From the NCBI GenBank assembly GCA_034008185.1, contig CM067084.1, forward strand, positions 60,154,599 through 60,218,598: a stretch of DNA of 64,000 nt, read 5' to 3'. Below, piece by piece: positions 33,301 to 47,635 of the stretch; the first letter of the stretch is position 1, and each line of letters opens with the position of its first letter. The position numbers and the translations under genes were made by a program. The notes beneath the pieces were generated by a model that did not search any database, was not told the DNA's origin, and was given only the letters and a program-made list of their open reading frames with translations. This stretch comes from Gorsachius magnificus (taxonomy: Eukaryota > Chordata > Aves > Pelecaniformes > Ardeidae).

Positions 33301-36300
33301 AAGGTTTAATTAACAAAAATCATACAATTATAAATTTATATATTTTTTTGTGAGATTGCTGAGCATGTTTCATGTGACTTTCTTATAAACAAAGATTAGA
33401 AATAGTCTAAATAAGTCATTTTCATTGACTTTTAGGGAGATCATGATAAGAAAGACAAACAGCAAGCCCATTACGAGTAAGAATTAATTTGCTACCTCAA
33501 AGTTTGTAAGTGCAGTAAAAACATTTGAAGAGTCAACTATCAAAAAGGGAATCACCTTCCAGAAAACTTTTCTGAATCTTGTAAACATGGGAAGATTACA
33601 GTCAATCACAAACTGAAAATAAATAAAGTCATAATGTGGCAAATGTTCATGCTCATAATCATTGTAGCTGAATGCATAATCATTGTAGCTGAATGTATAA
33701 ACAGGAGTTCGACATATAAAATATTTGAAGCAATCCACATGCTTTATTTGAGATTCGTAACTTGTAGTTGTGTCATTTCTGGGCACCAGACTTGAAATGT
33801 ATGAACCAGAAGTGTGTGAACCAGAAAGGTCACAGAGAAAAGCAAAAAGAATAAGATCTGGAAAACATGACCTGCAAGCAAATGTTTTGTTTAATTTTTG
33901 TTAATTCTACCAATGAAGTCCGAGAACAGACATGATAAAATTCAAATATGTAAGGTAGTCATCTAATACTGCAGTAAGGAAAGACTAAAGTAAACAGCAC
34001 AGATAATCTTTCAGTCTGAAAATGTAATTAAACTGTTGAATAAATTACCTTTAGTAGGTTCCTAAAACAAGGTTAGAGAAAAACCTGCAAAAAACAGTTA
34101 AGTACAAATGACACTGAAATATATATGATAAAACCCTCTAGATAATTTCTAGGACTCTTGTTCCTCTGTTTTCTGTAAATGCATGATTTGAGACTCTAGG
34201 AAAAGAAATAGAAGATTAGGTCATTAAATGTTACCTCATGTTTTATAATTCTTTGAGCCACAATACAAATTTTCTTCACAAAATGAAACAAGAAAATCCT
34301 AAAAATCCTTAATAAATTAGTTATTAGAAGGTGAACAGTCAAAAGGAAGTGACTTTTTTAGGTGTAATATTTAGTAATTTTCCTCAAAATGTGCATCACG
34401 TGTATTTGGGTGTTCATTGCTATTTAGCTGACTGGACAAGACAGACAAACTGTTTCTTGGAAACATTCTAAGCATTCTTTGTCAGCAAAAAGATATCAAG
34501 CTTTCAATATCTGTTCTGCAGCACTGATCAGATGTTTAGAAAACTGGACAACTGACCAAGTTTGGTGTTATTACAGGAAAAGTTCAATGCAGACAAATCT
34601 CCACCAGTTACAATAGGGACCGAGTTTTAGCCAAAAAGAAAACTGGAGCACAAGAGGGTGAGCTTCCTTCCAAAAATACTCAGTTCACCACCCTTCCATT
34701 AAAATTTTGTGCAAAGACTTTTTTTTATCATTTCTCCCCCAGTTTTGCAAAAAATTGTTGGTTTTTTTTGAAAAAAAGCAATTCTATGTCACAAAGAAGA
34801 GTTCAACCTCCTTTTAATCTCAACCTCTGAGAGCGATGGTTCTCAGAGGAAAACAAAATGGATTTATCCATCACTGAACACAATTAATTGTATGTTAGCC
34901 CATTTGGAGACAGCTGTAGATAAAAGGCCTTAATCATAATTTTCCAGGGAAAACTGTAAACAATTAACCACTATTGCCAAATTTTGATAAAAGACAATGA
35001 GAAATTTAGCATAATGTTGGCACAAGCCTCAAGAATAGGGAAGTAAAAAATAAAAAGCTTAATAAGTATATATTTTCTCTCTGCTTTTCCCCATTTTGAA
35101 AAAGTTTTGCCCTAAATACCACTTTGAAACACAGATATATAAATAAATGTGCATCAAAGCATCAAATTAGTGGAAAATGATAGAAAGCTATTTTATGATG
35201 TGTGATACTCTTCTTGAAAGAGAATTGATGTAATTTGACATTAAAAAAATAATAAAATACTTTTATAAATGGGGTCATTAGTGTCTAAATCTAGCAGCTG
35301 TATATATTCTACTCATTTTACTGATTAATTGCTTGAAGATTTTACTGCTTGTTATTGACTGTATTAATTTAGATATGATGTCAACAAAGAGAAATAGTTT
35401 GCAATGCAATAGCTGCAAAGAAAATGTTGTATAACAGTTGGGTGTCCAACGTTAAGCAGTGTTTTAGAAGAAAAAATCAGAAAGAAAACAGGATAGAAGA
35501 AAAAATAGCAATATTTTTATATGAGGTATCACACACACATATATAAATGTTACATTGTATATTGTATTTAGTAATATTTACCTATACATGTGTGTGCTTA
35601 TAAATATCTCCAATATCTAAAAATATTTCTTTTTCTATGGTTTTTCTCCATGTGTGTTTGTGTGTGTGTATGGGGGTAAGGACATCTGTATAACTACAAT
35701 AATTTTGATTAATGTGCTTTTGGGGAAGAACTACATCCAGAAACATACCTGACTACTTACTTGATATTTATTCTCTCTCCCCAGAAATAAAGCAGGTGAT
35801 AAAGCTGAAATCAGTAGCTGAATGTACAAGTACAGATTCAACATACATTTAGCTAAATATTGAAAAGAGAAAGTAGTTTCACAGCTAAGAAATGGAATAA
35901 GAATAAAATACAGAAAGAAGCTTAAGCCAGATAGTAAAAGATGTAAGAGAGGGAAGATCTGAAATGTTATTGTCTTCCTAGACACAGTTAGCTATCATCT
36001 AGAAACTTAATCAGTTACCCCTTTGATGATAAAATTGTGATCTGAAAGTGATTCCTGCACTTCACTACCTAAATCCTTTCCTCAAAATATGGCAAAAAAA
36101 TCTCTAGCTTTTGTTTTAAATGGGAAGTGGTCAGTACATTAATCTGTTTTTTTGTTGTTTATTTGTTTGCTTTCCATTGAGAAAGCGTTATTAAATTTAT
36201 TGTTGAGCTTGGAAAAAAGAAAGAAAAGGTGAGAAAGGAGGAGTGAAATTAATTCCCCGCTTTTCAGGCAAGCAGCTCAAGAAACCTATAATAGATAATC

Positions 36301-37522
36301 TGATCTGATATCTGATGTTGTTAAACATCTTGTAGGATGCAAGACTCACAGAGCCAAAAAGAGAAGAAGAAATCAAATCAGAACGTAACTGTTGGTCAGT
36401 GAGAGAGAAGGGTAACCTGATCTAGGAACGCTGTGGGGGGAGGCCTTCACAAGCACCCCATACTCTGTCAGTGCTATACTCAGATCCTTCATGTTTATAA
36501 CAAAATGTTAAGTCTACTCAATAAAAAAAAAAAAAACAAAAACAACTTTTTGAATGTTTAGCACATGTTTGATTCTACCCCAGTTTTAGAAGTGACTGCT
36601 CTAGCAGAACTTCTGTGCATTTCTTTGTGGGCAATAAGGCTCTACTTTTTCTCTTCTCTTAGCTGTCTGTTGCTACCCAAAGATAGTTTGGCTGCAGCAT
36701 GATTCCAGATTGCTGGAATGGAGACAATAGAGCTGACTCCACTTTATTGTACGCCTAGGACTGTGCCTTAATTTAATCCAGTCTTTGCACAAGCTATGAC
36801 TTGCCCATATTTTGACTAAATAAGGGCACTCAGTGTTTCCAGTATGACATTGTTAGATACCATAAACCTAATATTAATCCTAACAGTATATTTCCTTTTT
36901 ATTACAGATACTGTTTTAAGATGTCAAATGTGGTAGATCATGCTGACAACAGCTGTTAATGCTTATACCATACACAATATACTCATACTTACATTCCATT
37001 TCAATTCTAGTAATATTTTCCATATTTTTATCTAATGTAATATTTTCAATAATGTGTTGACATTAGAAAATTACTGTAACCAAATTCCTAAAACTTCATC
37101 TTTTAAGTAGGTCTCAATATCACATGTCCTTCTGATTAATTATTTCATGGAGATACTTAAAACTTTCTACTGCTTTTGGTCATCAACAAGGTAGCACAGA
37201 ACAATATAGCCACAATATAGCTACCCACTCTGGGTTTTGGGTTTTTTTTAATCTGCTCCTTTGTTAATGCAGAATTTGTTTATATATGGCACTATAATCT
37301 GCTGGGAAGATAGTTGCCACTGGAAACCTAACTCATAGTAACCTGGAAAAATCATAAGTACATCAGCTTCCACAGAAGGTTGAAAGCTTTGGTAGAATGC
37401 ATCACTAATACATCTTAGAATTACTTAGAAGACTCACATGCATCTTTCAGGGTAATAGACTGAAACATATTCAAAGTGGAGTGTAGAAGACAGTAAACAG
37501 CAACTTGAACAGAGCACTTAAA
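30352..37522. other. No gene seen; long AT-rich intergenic stretch
   Basis: About 7.2 kb. Simple repeats: (AAT)n near 32862-32882, a 21-bp exact tandem pair at 33654-33695, (CA)n/(TA)n near 35529-35545 and (TG)n near 35650-35670. No exon-like or transposon-like pattern was recognised. Confidence 0.45.
33654..33695 (+). repeat. Exact 21-bp tandem duplication
   Basis: Two identical adjacent 21-bp units beginning CATAATCATTGTAGC. On the minus strand they fall in a 100-codon frame (33484-33786) as a 7-residue repeat, but that frame has no other support. Confidence 0.85.
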
Positions 37523-38297
37523 GCCAAGTGCAAGGTCCTGCACCTGGGTTGGGGTAACCCCCAGTATCAATACAGGCTGGGGGAAGAAAGGATTGAGAGC
37601 AGCCCTGCCAAGAGGGACTTGGGGGTACTAGTGGATGAAAAGCTGGACATGAGCCGGCAATGTGCGCTGGCAGCCCAGAAGGCCAACCATACCCTGGGCT
37701 GCATCAGGAGAAGCATGGCCAGCAGGTCAAGGGAGGTGATTCTGCCCCTCTACTCTGCTCTGGTGAGACCTCACCTAGAGTACTGCGTCCAGCTCTGGAG
37801 CCCTCAGCACAAGAAGGACATGGAACTGTTGGAGCGGGTCCAGAGGAGGGCTACGAAACTGATCCAAGGGCTGGAGCACCTCTCCTATGAGGACAGGCTG
37901 AGAGAGTTGGGCTTGTTCAGCCTGGAAAAAAAGAAGGCTGCGGGGAGACCTGATTACGGCCTTTCAGTACTTAAAGGGGGCCTATAGGAAAGATGTGGAC
38001 AATCTTTTTAGTAGGGCCAGCTGTGACAGGACAAGGGGTAATGGTTTTAAACTGAAGCAGGTTAGGTTTAGACTGGATCTAAGGAAGAAATTCTTTACAA
38101 TGAGGGTGGTGAAACACTGGAACAGGTTGCCCAGAGAGGGAGTGGAGGCCCCATCCCTGGAAACTTTCAAGGCCAGGTTAGACGGGGCTCTGAGCAACCT
38201 GATCTAGTTAGCGGTGTCCCTGCTCACTGCAGGGTGGTTGTACTAGATGACCTCTAGGGGTCCCTTCCAACCTAAAACATTCTATGATTCTATGATT
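37523..38297 (+). mobile_element. CR1 LINE 3' fragment
   Basis: Starts within the RT thumb region ([20 protein letters not shown]) and runs through the C-terminal region and 3' UTR to the tail (ATTCTATG)n near 38283-38297. A one-base change in frame near 37930 splits the C-terminus into two frames. It is very similar to the 3' part of the reverse CR1 at 1310-2990, so probably the same subfamily. Only the last 775 bases of the element were inserted. Confidence 0.92.
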
Positions 38298-41200
38298 TAT
38301 TCATGACATATTTCTAACTTGAAATTTAAGTCGGAACTTTTACTTACTGGGGTTTTTTTTGGTAATAAACATTTGGCCAAGTATTTGTACTTTTCTCTGA
38401 GTTTCTAACCATCTGATAAATTTCCAAAAGTGTGTTTTCATGTGGTTTTAGTGAAATCAATTCCCTCCTCAGAAATACACTAAGTAGAATTTGTAGTGCA
38501 ATGAATAGCTCTATTTTCCTAAATCACATGGTGAGAGTTCATTCCTGGTTCACATCCTACTCTGTCTTATCCAGGGTCTTGATTCAGGGTCTTTCATATC
38601 AGGAACAAATAGGATATTGATCCTTCTGTAATTGACCTCTTCCTCACTGTGTTACTGTGTGGGGAGGAAACAAAACCAAACCGTGAAAATCAACCCCAAA
38701 ATTTTAAAAGAATTCAAGTAAACCTAATATGAAACAGAAATATTTTTAAACTTCTGATTTGTTTTCATAAGAAGACTTCCCATCTTCACAGTGTTTCAGC
38801 TATTTTTTCACAGTGACACAGCACTGTCATCTGGAAAGAGATTTGAATCAAAACCACCATACATTTATTATGTCAAGATTACACCAAGAAACATAGACTG
38901 TCTATCCATTTCAGTAAGAACAAAACTGAATATTTTGTTGATAAGCAGAATTATAGAGGACTAAAGAACACACATTTATTCAAGTAGGGTTTCTACGATT
39001 GTGTAATTTATTCCCTCAAACCTTTATATTCATAAGAGACATCACCATGAGAATAAAAATTATTTTGTCCTTCTACATATTATGTGTTTCTTTCTTACTT
39101 TGCTCATATTTTTTACTGAACCTCTGTACATTTGTTGTCACCTCCTTATTACCATTGAATATTGCTTTTGATTTAAAATTATTCTAGATTCTCTGGTGGT
39201 TTCTTTTCTTTGTTTGTTTTGGTTTGGTTTTTAGGATTGGTGTAGTTTTCATTCCTTGGAAAATTATAGAAAATCTCAAAGTCATGTAGCTTGTTCAGTG
39301 TTACAGGAGTGATTAATTAATATGATGCTGACATTCATAGATCAGGCTGTGAGCCCTGTATGTGATCACATTAGAGAGAATTTACTCCCCATAAGCAGTG
39401 CCATTGATTCCTACTCAGAATTATGAGTAAGAGGATAACAGTCTGTCCTTGGATGATCTTACTGCTTTTAAAAATTACAAATCAGTTCATAAAGAATGGT
39501 CCTGTTCTTATATGCTTAAAGGCAAACAGAAACTTCCTTCCGTTGGCATAGTCACTGATAAAGATAAAAGCTTATTTCTTTGTACACTCTTTAGAAAAAA
39601 GACTAATGTAATTTTTAGATATTTATTAGACCCAGTGAAATACATCCTGTCTAGATTAAATTTAGATTCTACTGTATTATAAAGGACAGTGATAAAGATG
39701 ACAACAACAACAACAATATTAACAACAGAAAGGGTGTTGCTCAAAAGAAGGCCTTGAATAAGACTGCTCAGTTGCATTTGCAAATTCAATAAAAAAATCA
39801 TTGTTTCAACAGCCTATATTTATTCTGTCCATTTTTTCATCTAGTAACAGAAAAAAAATACTAGCTTTCACTTCTCCAGTGTTTGAGGCCTGTCATTGGA
39901 AGTGAATTATAAAAGCAAAATATTAACAATATTTTTGAACACTGATAAAAATTTAGGTATGCATGTAGCACATGATAGAAAAGTCCTTTATGCTGCTAAT
40001 TAAGATACATATTTTGCAAAGTTACAGAATATTGAGGTAATTTGTTCCATATGGTCCGGTTATGTCATTTAAAGTCCTAAATCTGTGACTTTCAATGTTA
40101 TTCTTTCTTTTCTACTTAAAAATGGATTAAATTATGAAAATTTTGAATTGGTTTGGGAGAGACTATGTAGTTAACTCTTGATTGTGAAAAACTATGCATC
40201 TGAAGAAGTATAGGTGTAGGCTGGATAAGTTGTAGGTGTTAATGCATCGGAATTAGAAGAGTTAACAGAATTTGGACAGTATGACTGAACAAAAAAAAAA
40301 ACCAACACGAATAAAATAGAAGGAAGTTTTTGGCACTTTTCTAGACATAAAAGCAGTAGTATCAGAAGAGAAAAAAAGTGAGTAAAAGAAGTGTAAATGA
40401 GAGAAATAGAATTAGAATTCAAGGAAAAAAACAGATCTGAAAAGAAAATAAAGATGTTCTCTGACTCTCAGACTGCCAGAGTTCATTGAACTCTCACAAG
40501 GAAATAAACACACCTGCATTAATTCTACACCTTCTGATAAAGCCACTCATGCATTCCTCATACTCGTGGAACTGGTAGCTACCTCTCCAGCTCCTGGGAA
40601 CAACTGAAGCAGAATTTTAATTTTTAATAGCTAGAAGAAGCAAAGAGCCAAAATATATCATCCATTTCTATTTGCCTTGGTGTCTTATTGCACAGATACA
40701 GAGTGTTAAAGAAGAGGGATCTTGGCATAGGGTAACATATGTTTCAGGAATCAAGTATCTCAAAGAGGACAGTTGGCTGCTCTCTAAATCTGAAAAGAAG
40801 GTGTGTTGCATGGTTCCTTGCAATGGCTACATCAGTTGGATCAGGTAAGTCTTCCCCTAGCCGTTGTTTTGCTGAATCCAGCTGACCCATGACCACTCCT
40901 GCATATACATGATCTATCCCTGTGGGTTATCTGAAAATGCATACAAAACATCACCTAACTATGTAAATTATATTTAAAGCACTGTCCTACATGACAATGT
41001 CTGCATTTGCAGAACAGTTTCTACTACTTACAAGCACCCTATCTACATACATTTTGATCAATTATGCAGCAGGAACCATCTGAGAAGTTGCTGAAAGGAC
41101 CAGATCCTCCCCCATCCAGGATGATTAACACTGAAACAAACAAATCTGTGTAGTCACAGCAGGAGGTGTCAGGAGGGAGTCTTCAGGACAGTCCAAAATG

Positions 41201-44100
41201 CCCTTTCAGAGAGCTTCTGCATCAATTAGTCAAATACTTAATTGTGAAGGTAGCTATGATTTCAATTACCTTGTTTCAAGTCCTTCTACTGTTTCAAATC
41301 AGTCCATTAACTCGCCTGTGTAGGTGACTACACAGGGAGTGCCTGGCCCATCCAGGGATCAACGACCCGTGCATGGGTATATAGACAGTCACTGCTTTGA
41401 TACTATAGGACAAACTTGAGTTTTACGTATGTATAAATTAAGTTCCATTGGCCTTGCCACAGTCCGTCAGCTCAGAAGGAATGGAAGAGAGATCCCATCT
41501 GTTTCAGTCTTCATTGGTGGAAAAATCTGTTTATTTTCACCATGATGTGTAAAAACTGTAATGTTCTTTAATCACTCAGTACCTGAAACAGACTTAGGAA
41601 TTTTTCTATTTCTTCCCAATAAGTTCATAGTCCCAAATAAGGTACAGTGAAGAAAATCAGTTAAGTGAGAATTGTTTCCATAAAAAATTGTCTCAGAAGG
41701 CAGCCACACAGCCAAAGCTATGTGTTAGATCCTGACTATTTAATATAAGAATAATACATGTGATTGATTGTATTTGTTAAATTCATAGCTTTGAATCTTC
41801 TGAAGTTGAAAACAGAACTTTTTCTTATCAGAACTTGAAAGAAGTTATTTTTTTCTTTTTTCTTTTTTTTAAACAAAATACAGTAGGAGTAGAAAGTATT
41901 AGAACCCGAGGACTAAGAAATAACATTAGAATATGGTGTTATGGAAATGGATAGCTGAGATTTAGGTTCAGTTATTGGTGCTTGCTGCTCAGTAAGTAGA
42001 ATTACTTGGCATGAAGTCTGCACAGCAGTGACCAGTCTCTATGTGTACATGGCAATACAGAGGGCTGCTAGTTCATATCTCAGGATAACTATGACCTATG
42101 CTACTGCGCAGTTTTGCCCTTTATTTCTCAGCTGAGAAAAGCATCATATTGCTATAATGCTTTTTATTCTAGAGCCATCTCATTCAGGAGAAATCAATAC
42201 CAGTTTTGATTCTAGAGACCTCTTGCTCAGAGCTAGCTGCAGTATCTGTGCTTTGTGCAACACTGCATTATGTATATATTCCCAATGAAAAGCAATTGCA
42301 AACTAAGTAATTGTTCTGTGCATCAGTTCCCTATCTGTAAAAGGGAGATAATAGTGTTCCTTTTGTCTTCCTCATTTAGACAGAAGTTCTAAGACTTAGA
42401 CACTCTTTTATTACTGTGTTTGTTGAGTAGTTAAGTCAATATTATAATTTTATTGAAACAAATAATTATTAAAAATGGATGGAAGTACTTAACCAGCTAA
42501 AGAAACAAATATAATTTGTATCTACAATTGGAATTACAGACAAGTTACAGGAAGTAACCTCTGCGATACAAATTTAGCCCTGGTGGATCATTCTTCACCT
42601 TTGCATTGCAATATGGGAAGAAATCCAATTTTTCATAGCAAATACTTCACTTTAGCTAGACTGTTAGTTAGGGGAAAATATGCCCCAAGTGTTTTGGTCT
42701 AGAGATATCTACAACTAGCCAATAAAGCTTATGCTGAGTTCATCAGAGTTACTCCCCTCCAAACCTCAGGCTAGGCTCCAGCTCTGGTTTCTGACAAGAA
42801 CAGACAGCTCTCTAACATTTCTTCAACAATTTGCAAGCAGAGATGACATACTCTTCCAAATTCTGAAAAAAATCAACTTAAGGGATTCATGAACCAGAAG
42901 CTTTGCTTTTAATGACAGAATGCAGATTTCTCATCTGGCCTTGAACTGTCATATTTTTTTTATATGGTCTTTTCTTTGTGTTTTAACTTCCTTGCTTGTA
43001 AAAAAAATGTTATATTTTATTGGTGTGCTGACCATGCATCCTCTGCACTGTATTTTCTGCTCAAGGGGAAAAATGTTCACTTGCAAAACTGGAACTCGAT
43101 TTCACGCTTCTTGGAGAAATTCCACATACTTCAATTTAAAGCTAACACGTATAAAAGTTTAAAGTGAGAGACATAGTGCTCTGGATGTAAGGAAGACTGA
43201 GAAGAATTGAAATACTTCCTGCCTTAAATGCATGTTTTCTCCTACAATTAGAAGAAATCACCTTATAGAGTGTGGATTTTTACAAAGAATAATGTAATAG
43301 TATAGCAAATGAACTAGACTAGGCATCATCAAATTACAATAAATTATTATGACTCGGTGTTTCAAAATTTTTTACCATTTCTGTGCAAGAAAACATTGTG
43401 ACATCAGAGACATTATCAATACTATTGATTAATTAATGGTTTTGATTTTTAGAAACAGAAATAACCAGAAATTTACTCTCAAAATCTGTATTCCTTGCAT
43501 TTTTTTTGTATATTTGGAAATAATACATAACCCTGAAAATAATACATTCATCTTATTCCAGTTTTGATTCTTACATCATACCCATTACCACAGCATCTAT
43601 TTTCTTCTGTTAATGTACAGAGGAGACAGGTATAAGTGTTTCAGTACTTAACAATTTGTCTTCCTTTAGTAAACTTCAGCTCACAGATGAAAACACACTT
43701 GCATTGCATCCACCATGATTAAACGATGTTACCACAGACACAATGGTTAAGGGGAAAGTCAGGGCAAGAGGAAGTGTTTGTTCCAACCAGGCAAACAAAC
43801 AACTAAAAGCTTAGACAAAAAGCCATATAAAAATCCAACTGTACAGCTGACATGTCCTAAGTTTTTCCCAACTTCTTTAACAGAAATGAATGCATGTTTA
43901 TTCATATATCTACTACTTACGCATGTTTTTGGTTCCCTTTCCCTTTGGGTGTCAGACCATGAGAAGACATCTTACGTTGTTGCAAGCCATTTAAGTGAAG
44001 GCATGAACTAGAACATACAAATATGCATGCTAGGCTGCACAAGAAACCAGCAAGTCAAAGACAGTAATTATTCCCCTCTACTTGACAGCTTTGTAACTTA
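38298..44100. other. No gene seen; long AT-rich intergenic stretch
   Basis: About 5.8 kb. A (ACA)n-like run lies near 39698-39714, with several A- and T-runs (for example 41850-41872). No recognised transposon or exon. Confidence 0.45.
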
Positions 44101-44596
44101 ATGTGGAATATGGTGTCCAGAGCTAAACTATTCAGTACTAGAGAGACATTGACAAACTGAAGGGAATCCAGCAGAGGGCCACCAAGGTGGTCATAAGGCC
44201 AGAGCACATGATGTACATGGAGAGGTGGAGAGATACAAGTTTGCTCAGCCTAAAGAGAAAACAAAGGATGTCTTCAGCCACCTAATGCAAGTTTATATTG
44301 AAGATGAAGGGACACCTTCTCAGAAGTGCACAGTGGTAGGTGAAAGGCAATGAACCCAAATTGCACCAAGGGAAATTCAGAGTAGATATAACGAAGAGCT
44401 CTACAAGATAATGGTTGGTATAATACTGGAGAAAATTGCTCAGAAAGGCTGTGGAATATCCATCCTTGGAGATATTCCAGATTGCCTAGAAAAAGCCTTG
44501 AGTAACCTGGTGTAACTTCAGATAGCCTTGATTTGAGCAGGAAGTTGCGCTAGATGACCTCCAAGGATCACTGACAACCAAAATGTTTCTATATTT
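44101..44596 (+). mobile_element. Old, decayed CR1 3' fragment
   Basis: Aligns by eye to the CR1 C-terminal and 3' UTR region: AATCCAGCAGAGGGCCACCAAG, a TTGCTCAGCCTAAAGAG stretch, then AGTAACCTGGTGTAACTTC and CTAGATGACCTCCAAGGATC. It ends in a worn tail (ATGTTTCTATATTTTCAT). Many indels break every frame, so this is far older than the other CR1 copies here. Confidence 0.75.
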
Positions 44597-47500
44597 TCAT
44601 AATACTGTAACAGAAAGCAGTCCCAATACGAATAAGCTAACAGGGTGATTAATACTACTCTTGAACCTGAATATAAGTGTACTAAAACAGTGTAACAATA
44701 ATTTATAACACTGTGATGGCTTAGTCAGACACAGTTTTACATAATTATAAAAGCAATATGAATACCAAAGAAGCCAGCAAGGATGGGTGTAGTTGCATGT
44801 AGGAGGTGGAAGGAGGAAGTTGCCAGACAGAGAACAAGAGGAAGCATGACATTGCAAAGAGGTGGAGCTCCTTCAGACACAAGGAGGTAGCAAGACAACA
44901 GAAAACAAGAAAAGCAGTATTGGAAGCAAAGGAGGGAGGCAAGAGCATAAAAACATCAGGCGTAAACAAGTTTAAACAGGGAAGAAATAAAACAAGCCCA
45001 CCTTGGCTCCTATCTCTCTGATTTCAAGTCACACCTTGGCCACTAAGAGCTACCAAGAACCGCAGACACCTGAGCCCACTACCCCACATCCCCTCCATGG
45101 TATCTTATGTTCACAGGCAGTTTAGAAGTGTTAAAGACTAAGAGTTTTGTATTTGTAATGAAGATGATTAATACTGTGTAAGAAATTACCATCAACACGC
45201 TCAATGAATGAAATCAGTGAAGTTCAGTTTTAAAGTTTAAAACTGGCCTGAATCATCAGTCTTCTAAATGCTCTATCAAGTAATCTCTAGTTCCCCAATA
45301 CATGTGTGTGTATAAATACATATAAAAAATACCTCTGTGAATATACAGATTCATGTATATATATATCTCTTCTCAGTTGCAACAATGGAAAGGGAAAGAT
45401 TCTCTTGACAGTGGCTGATTCATAGGTTTCGGATTCAAATTAGAATTGTATTTTTTTAATGAAAAAAGAGGTCTTGTTATTTTAAATAAAACAGCATTTT
45501 AATATAAATATTGTTTTTCTCAAAATAGGCTATTTCAGCTCTTTTTGCTTGCATTTTATCTACAGTTACTTGTCAGTTTGGTACTTTTCAAGACCTTCAG
45601 CTCCTATTGTAGTAAAAGGCGAGATCAACATCCAACACTCCAGAATATATATTACCATTGGGGCACACATATGAAAAGGAGAATAAATTATTTATAATAA
45701 TAACAACATAATAATAACAACTGACACTATTTAACCTTTAGCTAAAGAAACCAAAACACTTTTCAAAGTATGTGTGATACAGATTCCTGACAGAAGAATC
45801 AGCTCATTTATCACTGAAAGTCAGCTACTTCTCAGTTGGAAAGTAACAGCCTTTTTAAATGTTCTGTGACCTTACAGGACATTTGAGGAGAGAAAATAAA
45901 AGATAGATCCAGTTCAAATTGTATTACCTCTGTGTGAGGCAAACAATTGAAAATGGCCAAGAAAAAACATGCAGTTTTTCTTTCTTCTTAAATCTTCTGG
46001 AGTTACGATGAGCTGGCAGGCAAAGAATGTGCAAGAGGAAAGTAATATTCATTAAAATTAGAGAGATAACTCATACTGGTACAGACTAGACCATCCTTGA
46101 GACATCTACAGTAGCTCACTCAAAACATAAAATTATGGGAAAATTAATACAGAAAAATTATAAGAGAGGGAGTGCGGAGTGAGTTTTGAAATTCTGAACA
46201 GTAGAAAGAATAGAAAACAATTTATATATGGTTGCTGTGATTTAAGAAAAAAAGCTATAATATCATTCTGTCTGCTGAAGTCTTAAGCTGTAGGTCAAAA
46301 CTAATTTCTTCATTATTGTTCTTCTTCCACATTCATTTTTTCTCTCTGTTGTATGTGGAATTAGAAAGTCGACAATGTTTCTATTTAATTAGGTGCTAGA
46401 ATCCTATCTGCAGAGCTGCTCAGTGTCCATGGGACTTAGGCATTCCTGATGTAGCAATGACATAAGTTCATTTCCCTTATGACTTCTGAACCATAAATTG
46501 CTTAGGACTTCAAAAGCTCTTTAAAACATTTCTTTCTCATAATAATACTATAAAGTGATCTACACACTTGTACAAGACATATCACATGGGAATCTAGACA
46601 AAATGTACTATGCAACGCAGAGCAGTTTCTGACAAGTCAGATGTAGTTTGAAACTGGCACCATATTATAGCTTTAGCAGCAGCCTATATGCTTTTCATAT
46701 AGTAAGACCAGAAACAGATAAACCCATTATTTTCTTGATTCTTGGACTATATGAATTTTACACGCTTTTATTTAAATGAGGTATACATCGATGGAATTAT
46801 CTAATGAACCTTAATAGCAATCATTACATTTTAATGTACAGTGGAGGAAGTAGACATTTAAAATAGCTTTGTTCCTATTAATCAGAATATATATCTCTAA
46901 AAAATTCCCATCAGTTTAAAGATGCTAAAATATACTAAAAATGAACATACTGTTTTTTCAGGAGGATCATGAGAGAGATACGGGTTTTAGTATATAGAAT
47001 TAAATAAAGTTCTGACAATATTGCACACAATAGAATTTATAGCAAAAAGGAAGCAGGCTGCACCTGGCATTTGAAATTAAGTTCTACATCTCCTATGTAT
47101 TTATTTTAAGTCTCTGCAGCTAGCCTAGGGCATTAGTTATTGTTCATCTACTATATCAATAACAATTAACTTTTTTAAAAAAGAATATTCTAGGGTGGAT
47201 AATATAAATAAAGATGTTTAACACTGAAAAAAATCTGCTTTCAGAGTGTAAAAATTAAGATTGCCTACCTGTAAAATCATGTGCTTAAAATAATCTATCA
47301 AGAAAAAGGCTTGACTTCTGAAGATAACCAGGAAACTACTTTGTTGAACAGTAACAAGAAGCACTTAAGTTTCATTGAGAGGTATATTTTCACAGTTGAT
47401 TTTTTTAATTCTTTGTGAAACAGGATCTATAAAGGAAATTCTAATGGACTTGAAGGTTTAACTATTGCTATGCCTGCACTGCATTATCAAAGGAGATGCA

Positions 47501-47600
47501 ATGAAAGGGTAAGCTTATGAATTCAGAGATGTTAAAGCCCAAAAAGTATTTTTAAGACTCTGATCTCTTGACCTAAATATAACCTAAAATTTTACCCACA
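44597..47600. other. No gene seen; one purine-rich patch
   Basis: About 3 kb. A purine-rich patch lies at 44780-45000 and an (ATAACA)n-like run near 45695-45722. The left copy of a 35-bp direct repeat is at 46811-46845. No exon or known transposon was recognised. Confidence 0.4.
46811..46845 (+). repeat. 35-bp dispersed direct repeat, left copy
   Basis: Begins TTAATAGCAATCATTACATT and ends GTACAGTGGA. It matches 47601-47635 at 34 of 35 bases, while flanks on both sides differ. Confidence 0.8.
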
Positions 47601-47635
47601 TTAATAGCAATTATTACATTTTAATGTACAGTGGA
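47601..47635 (+). repeat. 35-bp dispersed direct repeat, right copy
   Basis: The second copy, 790 bp after the first, with one mismatch (T for C). It directly precedes the decayed LTR. Confidence 0.8.

Noticed and set aside
33654..33695. CRISPR-like repeat array
   Set aside because: Only two adjacent units without spacers, in a vertebrate-type genome.
33484..33786. 100-codon minus-strand frame with a 7-residue repeat
   Set aside because: The repeat is explained by the 21-bp DNA duplication; otherwise the sequence looks random.
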